From: Rostrohypoxylon terebratum
Taxonomy: Eukaryota; Ascomycota; Sordariomycetes; Xylariales; Hypoxylaceae
Reading direction: 5' to 3'
Length of the DNA stretch: 64,000 nucleotides
NCBI GenBank assembly: GCA_022497145.1
Contig: MU385883.1
Location: 124,001-188,000 of the forward strand
Shown: positions 57,724 through 64,000 of the stretch, piece by piece
How the letters are laid out: the number at the start of each line of letters is the position of its first letter
How positions within the stretch are numbered: position 1 is the stretch's first letter
Notes under the pieces: generated by a model
Told to the model about the DNA's origin: nothing
What the model saw: the letters and a program-made list of their open reading frames with translations, nothing else
The model's database searches: none
Program-made: the position numbers and the translations under genes

Positions 57724-60700
57724 TTGATGTTGAGAGGGCTAGAACACCCAATGCAGCCCGGCGGGAAAGGTCTCGGACGCCTCGCCATCTCCGGCTTGGC
57801 AAGCCATCGTGAAGCTTGGCCAGATGCCGCAATACCCGCAGGAATCATGAAAGACATCCGTGTTTCTTCCTCGCCCCTTCATCCCTGTCTCTCACACGAG
57901 GCGTGAGGGGATTTACCAACAGTCTGGGAAGAATAGAAAAGGAAAAAAAGTAAAAAAAAGGGGGGCGTCCTGGAATACGCAAGACATCATACGCCACAAC
58001 TACTCAGACATCTCTCGTCACACATATAATGAAACAACGACGTTATCGCGTCACAAATCGCAGGTGGTCGAAACAAGCGCATCAGTTGGTCCCATCCCCT
58101 ATCGCACTGCATCCTCCGCCTATCTGCCTGCTACGTTCTGGCATCATTCTCGTCACTCTTTCCCCTCTAAGCCGTCGAGGTGGTACAAGAGAGGGGAAGA
58201 TCCAAAAAGTCTCTGATCGTCGTATGTACCGCGCATGAGGGGGCGATGTACAAACCTCAGGAGAGCTCGCGCACCAGGCCGCGATCAGTCCAGATATCAC
58301 GCGATATCACCTCGCTCGCACAAACGGTGTAATTGACGGCGAAGACGAGAAGGACAAGAAGGCAAAGGGAAAATGAGAAACCAAGCAGCAGACAAGCTCA
58401 CAAGGGAAGGGAAGGGAAGAAAAAAAAAGAAACAGGTCACTTTCCTACCTAACCGGCGCCGGAACCTAGCGATATCGGCTTGCGCCGTCCATCAGAGGTA
58501 CAGTAGGGCCGCATCAGATATATAAAGCTATAAAACATTGGGTTGCACCACGTTATACAGGCAAAAGGTTGCCTTGGGAGAAAGGGACCGTTTGACCATT
58601 GGGAAAACACGGAAAGTGGGATTAGCTCGCGTGTCCCCTCCTTGAAAAACGGTACATACACGCGCCATATCGCCTGAGCTTTGCAAAGTTTTCTTCTCTC
58701 TCGATCGCGCAGGGAGCCATATTTGGGGCCACCGCTTGCTGCTTGGTGATGCTGTTGCGCGACGATTCCACCGCGGGACGGCGGTCACCTAGCACAGACG
58801 CGGAGTACGGAGTACGGAGCACAAAGTCGCAAGGCGACGCATTCGGACTTTGAGGCTTTTTGTTTTGTTTTTAATTTTGGTAGCTGCGAAGTCGGCCGTG
58901 GTTTGATATATCACTCCATTGCTGGCGCAATCTCCGTTTTCGAGTAAGGTGATGTGGCATGATGATGAACGATCCGGGAATATTGGGGGAGAACATGGGA
59001 TGTTTAGTTGCTGTGGTCGCTGTGGCCCAGCATTAAACCAAGGTAATCAAGGTAATAATAATAATAATAGGTAGGTAATAGAATGAGTCTTCTAGGCAGC
59101 GATGTGTGTTTCGCCGCGGTCCGCACGGGCTTCCTGATGAACAACGCCGGCGAAGGCTTTCGACCTCCGCGAGACACGCATCCATACCTTAGGACCTTAG
59201 GTACCTAGAGGTAGCTTGCAAGGCCCGACCTTGTTCGAATGCGGTCCGGACGGCCAACCAGAGCTGCACCCGGCGAGGCAGAGATTTCAAGAGGCGTCAA
59301 AGTTCCACGGCATTTTGGCCCGGGAACCCACAGGTAAAAAAAAAAAAAAAAAACTTTTCATGATGCATGATTCAGCAGGGGAAAAAGGCGGTCCTTTGGT
59401 CCTTGCTATGTTTTGCGGCCTACGTTCTGGGTTGGCATCCAACTTTTTTTTCCAACCCTTAATTATTATTAAGAAAAAGAATTTTATTTCCTAATTTCAG
59501 CCGGCATGGAAACAAAATGGGCCTGTGGTACGTTTCACTTTCCCCACAGACAGAATCTGACACTCTGTGAGACGCAGAAGTCTGCGGGAGAGAGATGATA
59601 TCGACGGGAGAAGCAGATATGAGGTTGTGAACTGTGGGGAGATGGAGAGACAACGAAGCTGTGCATCCCAGGGCATACCAAGCACAGTAAGCAGCTGAAC
59701 TCAGTGCTGCACTGAACTGCAACTAGAGTGCTCAGCTGCCGGCCCCCGGTCCATTTTTGTGGCCACAATACGGCCTTCTTGCCGCTCGCCCTATTCGTCC
59801 CAGCACCGCTGACTTTGACACAAACTGTACCGTAACCGTAAAAGAGGCACGGGATGTAAGTAATCCAACGACGTAGTAGCAATGCAATAATAATCATGGA
59901 TTTCTTTTCCCACCTGTCCAAACCAACTCTTCTCTCCTCTTACCTTTTCGTTCCCGAGAGTAAGCGCACGAGAGAAAATGGGAATGATCAGGAAATGCCA
60001 CGTCAAGTAGCGTGGCATGGCGTTTTAAGAAATAAGCCAAGGAGATGTATCCTGGCAGCACGTGCGGGAGACGACAGCATGGTGGTCTCCTTACATATCT
60101 AGGTATGCATGGATGCATGAAGCGTAGCCTTGTGACACCCGCGGGGCCGGGTGAGGCTCACTATGTCAGCCGTGTATGTGTGTGTAGGTGCAGTATATAT
60201 GGATATGTGTAAGTGGTATATGTTGTATATGCGCGCGAGTGTGGGCGAGCGATGTCCGTGTGTGATATTTCGGACGACGTGGACCTTCTCGCCAAGGTTA
60301 ATAGAGGCATGGCCCCTTCGAAGCGAGCTGCAGAAGGCCGTTAATGGCAACAGCAGCTGCTCCGAACGAGTGATCGCGTCGTTTTTCGCCGATCTTAGCG
60401 GTCCCAAGACCCAGTCCTGCGTCCGTTTTGGTTTGCAGGGCTGAGGCGCTGAGACAAGACGAGACGGGACGAATGAAACTCGGAACTATCGTCCCGATCA
60501 GCGTCGCCATCGTAAACCCGTCTGACCGGTAATTGCGGTATTGTCCGGAGTGAAAGGGGGGGGGGGGCCACTGGATAGACGACGCCAACTCGTAAGCTTC
60601 GAATGGGGGCCGTCTCGGGCCGAATTTGGCCTAGGGCAGCGGAAAGGTGCATCAAGCGCCGAGCGCATTCTTGTTGTTACATCACGGAGCTATTTCTGAG
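57724..60700. other. Gene-free stretch, part 2
   Basis: Higher GC than the DNA on its left, with G-runs (57961-57966, and a G11 near 60557-60567), an A-tract (59338-59352), TAATAATAATAA near 59055-59066, tandem CGGAGTA copies near 58800-58815 and a GTGTATGTGTGTG tract near 60172-60185. No frame shows family character on either strand. It may be the 5' region or leader of a gene to the right of the window. Confidence 0.5.
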
Positions 60701-63700
60701 GCCAAGAGCCAAGGTACGGCATCCAAGCAACTAAGCTTGTTGCAGGGTGTGTCGCTATTTGGACCCCACGGATATCGTGATGACGCTCAGATGACCCAAG
60801 ATTTCTAGCTGTGCCGGTGATACTACACAATGTACGATAGGAGATCTTGCTAGGTACTAACTAGATGGTAATCATTGCTTAAGGGCGGTCAGACGCTCTG
60901 CGGGAGCTAACCAGGTCTAGGCTCGAGAAAAGGGACTATAGAATGACCGCAGATGTAAAGGATGGGTTGTAACAGTCGGCTTTTCAACGGCTGGTGAAAC
61001 GCTACGATAAGTTTGAAGAATAGTGGTCGGAGTTTCTGCCATTATCATGAGCTTTACTTCCATGCCACGGGCTGAAAAATTCGTGAAAGGGGAAAGGTTA
61101 AAAAAAAATCGAGAACTCGCAAGAACCCTGTTATAATAGTAGCGTTCTCACGTAGAAAGACGTCAGAGGCGTTTTGCGGAGAAACCACCCGGTAGCTTAT
61201 TCCCCCTCTCCCCCCAGGGGATTGGGAACGAACGAGGGACGGGATGCTTGGATAGGGGGGCGTAGAATAACGGGCACGGCACGATGCGTCATTCCCAGCA
61301 TGCTACCTACATGATAGTGACCGAGTTTTCTGGATCTTCGCCGTAACTACAAGGCATGTGCAAGGCATGTGGTCGATTTGGCCGTTGTATAATACCGTAA
61401 TACCATAATATAAGGGAAGTTATTCGCTGAATATTGCACTATACTTACTGATCGGTCATCATAAGAGACGTGTACGGAAAGGTGTCAACAGATTAGGCCG
61501 TAAGACGAAGAAGCTTTAAATTGTATAGTTCTTTGTCAGGCCTCTGCAGCGGACCCTTTTTGGGTTACCAGAATCCGAATCGGGTCGTGTATGCTCGCGT
61601 GAGGTAGGTCGACATGAGGTAAGCTGATACCAAATTGACAAAAGCATGCGTCGCTTAGCTGCCGTAGTCAAATGAAATCATCTCGTCTTTTTTCTCTAGA
61701 TTACGTTGTGGATAACTCGTCACATCTTACGACTAAAGACTGCGCGCATCGGGCTGCACACTTACACTGCGCTGCTATACTTGCGCTTCTTAGTGTGCTC
61801 ATGCTCAGTTGTGCTTCAGTACTCTCCTTGGGGGCAGCCTAGGCGCGAATGGGATGGACGGGATCGGTGACATGTATCTCAAGTTCACCCTGCAGGGCTA
61901 GCCCATCCCCCTAAGTACCGATACCAGATGCTACCCTGAGTACCAAGTGGCTATTGCTTCAAACTCCCTTGTCGACGATCAGGTTCGACCCCAAAAACCA
62001 AGAGGAAACCTGCAGCGAGGCGCAGGGGGGGTTCGGCTTGCTGGGTCGACCAGCGTTAACTAAAAGGCATCCGGAAAAATGACACGTCAAGTTCCTGTCC
62101 CTACTCCTACTTCTAACCCGTCTCCTTCTTCTCCTTGCCGTTACTGCTGACCTACACATGAGGCTGACTTACCTTGAACATATACCGTGGTGAGGGAGCT
62201 AAGGTGTAAGTCCGAGGTCATGTAAGTCTTAGATATGCGGTACGCAGCTTGCCGGTTACTAACTTACCAGACAACCTACCAGCCCTTCGATGATCCGTGC
62301 TCGACAAGCGACAGCGCATCAACGCCGACTTATATCCAAGGTACGTCGACGTGTCGCTTCGCCGGTCCTTCCCTTCTCGTCACAATTCTCATCACCGGGT
62401 CAATTCTCGGTGTCAATGATTCCATTGGCGACAGAAAACGTGCCTTGGGCTCTCATAACACTTGCCCTTTCCCTCCCCTGTACGACGGGACACCAGGGGT
62501 GGAGGCCGCTCCGGAAGAATAACATTGGTGATAGATCAGGTCGCACAAAGCTGTGCCCATTAGCACAACATTTGAGCGACGCAACTCTCGGTGAGGATTG
62601 GTTGGCCTCACCGACTGACCTTTTTTTTCTCCTCTACGCGCCATGGTCTCCTGCCATCGACTCAACCTGTCAGAAGCGAGAAGAGAAAGAGGAACCGTGG
62701 AGCCATATGCAAGCTATAGCGTCTAGAACCTGCGGAGGTTGTTTTCGTTTAGCATTATTCGCACATTTTAACGCAGATCTATTAAGAGACTATGACGCAC
62801 AGAACACAAGGGCCGTCGAGCCGAAGATCGACAAAAATGGTTTTTGCTGCTGTTGTTATTGTTGTTGTTGTTGTGTGGTTGTCACATTCAGGGGTAACTA
62901 ACTAACATACAGACATCCACATTCGTGATGCCCAACGGCGAGAGGTGGGCAGAAAAAAAAATATATACCTACACACACACATATATACACATATACACAT
63001 ATACACACAAACAAACAGCGTGCTAAAGAAACCCGGCCATTTGGGAGGAGGTATGGGCAGCTGTCAACGGGCCTCCCCGTATTCTTTAGCTCCTAGCTCT
63101 CTGTCCTACGTAAATAAAAGTGACCAGCCGGGCAAATTTGGGAGACCTAGGTACTTGAAGGTGAGCTGATTGCCTTAGGCCAAAGTTACAGAGCTATACC
63201 CACAAGGGCGCGGATGGGCGGTCAAAATATGACCTGTCACTTTCTCGTAGAATGTTACGAACCGATTCGAGACCCGTTCGGGCTAGCTCGCTGCCCAAGC
63301 GGGATACCGGACCCCCATTCTGTCGGCACGATTACCACCCAAGAATTCCATCCGTGACTTTTTAAGCTTATGTATGCCCTCATAGGGAGTCGTTCCTACG
63401 GATCGGGTTCAGCCTCTGGGAGGGTTGCTTGCCTAATCGGACCAGGGGCAGCAACCACGCATGCGCGCTGCGAATATAGCCGTTCGCAAATGACCGCCTG
63501 CAGATACTGGTCGTACATAGATCCTAGACTTTTGCACCTTGCTGCTGATAGCTGGAGTCGGACAAAGGACAAAGCTGCGATGGTGCTTCAAGCTGAAAGA
63601 GGGCCACACACCTCGCGGAGGCAGAGGGGGCAGAGGAGCAGAGGAGCAGAGGCACCAAAACCTGCAAGGCCTCTCTCATCTTAGACTTGATGAAACGTCA

Positions 63701-64000
63701 GTGAGAGAGAGGCCCTACCCACCCCCCGAAAAAAGCGAGTTTCCCTTGCAGCTGTGGCGAAGCACGACCGCTGCTGGTAATTTGAAGCCGCAACCTATGA
63801 ACAGGCCAGAATCCCTGAGCGTCAGATCAGTCTCAGCACCAACCTGCATTGACAGCTCTGTGGGGTAAATGCGGCCTGTACATACTAGTAGGCTGGATGG
63901 CGCACATAGTCTTTTCTTCGCGTGCCAGCCCACCGTCCTGACTGGTCTGAGCTCATTACACACACACAGCCTAAAGCTGCTGAGGCTTGCTGTCGGGGTT
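60701..64000. other. Gene-free stretch, part 3
   Basis: No gene supported. Simple repeats: a TTG-rich tract (62844-62874), a CA/TA microsatellite (62971-63016) and GCAGAGGA-type tandem copies (63621-63653). The largest frame (62290-62901) ends in poly-Cys encoded by the TTG/TGC tract and is judged spurious. The window ends inside this stretch. Confidence 0.5.

Noticed and set aside
59535..59921. 128-codon minus-strand frame
   Set aside because: Overlaps other frames, Ser/Cys-rich translation, no family features.
60172..60240. GT-rich tract as a telomere or centromere sequence
   Set aside because: Short, irregular GTGTATG microsatellite unlike the TTAGGG unit.
62290..62901. 203-codon plus-strand frame
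   Set aside because: It ends in poly-Cys from a TTG/TGC simple repeat, is rich in Arg and Ser, overlaps another frame, and has no motif.

Overview
The window looks like nuclear DNA of a filamentous ascomycete (Pezizomycotina, probably a Sordariomycete). The evidence is many genes interrupted by 50-70 nt GT-AG introns with TRCTRAY-like branch sites, a fungal type II tRNA-Leu with an intron next to the anticodon, an interstitial run of TAACCC telomere-type units, Pth11-like receptors, and plant-cell-wall and chitin-degrading enzymes. I reconstructed exon structures by hand from reading frames, splice signals and family knowledge. No virus, CRISPR array, rRNA or intact transposon was seen.

Left part (1-16 kb): a DUF7907-like secreted protein, a small cysteine-rich secreted protein, an acidic-tailed orphan on the minus strand beside a telomere-like array, a short-chain dehydrogenase, a nine-exon mitochondrial NAD(P) transhydrogenase, a secreted parallel beta-helix protein and a 115-residue conserved fungal protein.

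Middle (17-38.6 kb): a Pth11-like receptor, a bicovalent-type FAD-linked (BBE) oxidase and an NmrA-like protein; then a divergent mitochondrial pair, NDUFA12 (complex I) and PGS1 (phosphatidylglycerophosphate synthase); then a GH5 endoglucanase, a secreted acetoacetate-decarboxylase-like protein, an oligopeptide (OPT) transporter, an aldehyde dehydrogenase with a GC-AG intron and a GH18 chitinase.

Right part (39-64 kb): a one-pass membrane protein, a small cysteine-rich secreted protein, a zinc-finger-like protein, a secreted cupin-like protein, a 137 bp MITE-like hairpin, tRNA-Leu(AAG), a second FAD-linked oxidase and a second Pth11-like receptor. The last 8 kb hold no gene I can support.

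Functionally the window mixes mitochondrial housekeeping genes with a secretome typical of a plant-associated or saprotrophic fungus (cellulase, chitinase, beta-helix protein, small secreted proteins, peptide uptake, surface receptors). No polyketide or nonribosomal peptide core enzyme is present, so I do not call a biosynthetic cluster. The items most worth a second look are the telomere-like array with inverted arms, the MITE-like hairpin, the nested-stem element near 29.9 kb, the 7-nt micro-exon of NDUFA12, and the repeated pairing of a Pth11-like receptor with an FAD-linked oxidase.
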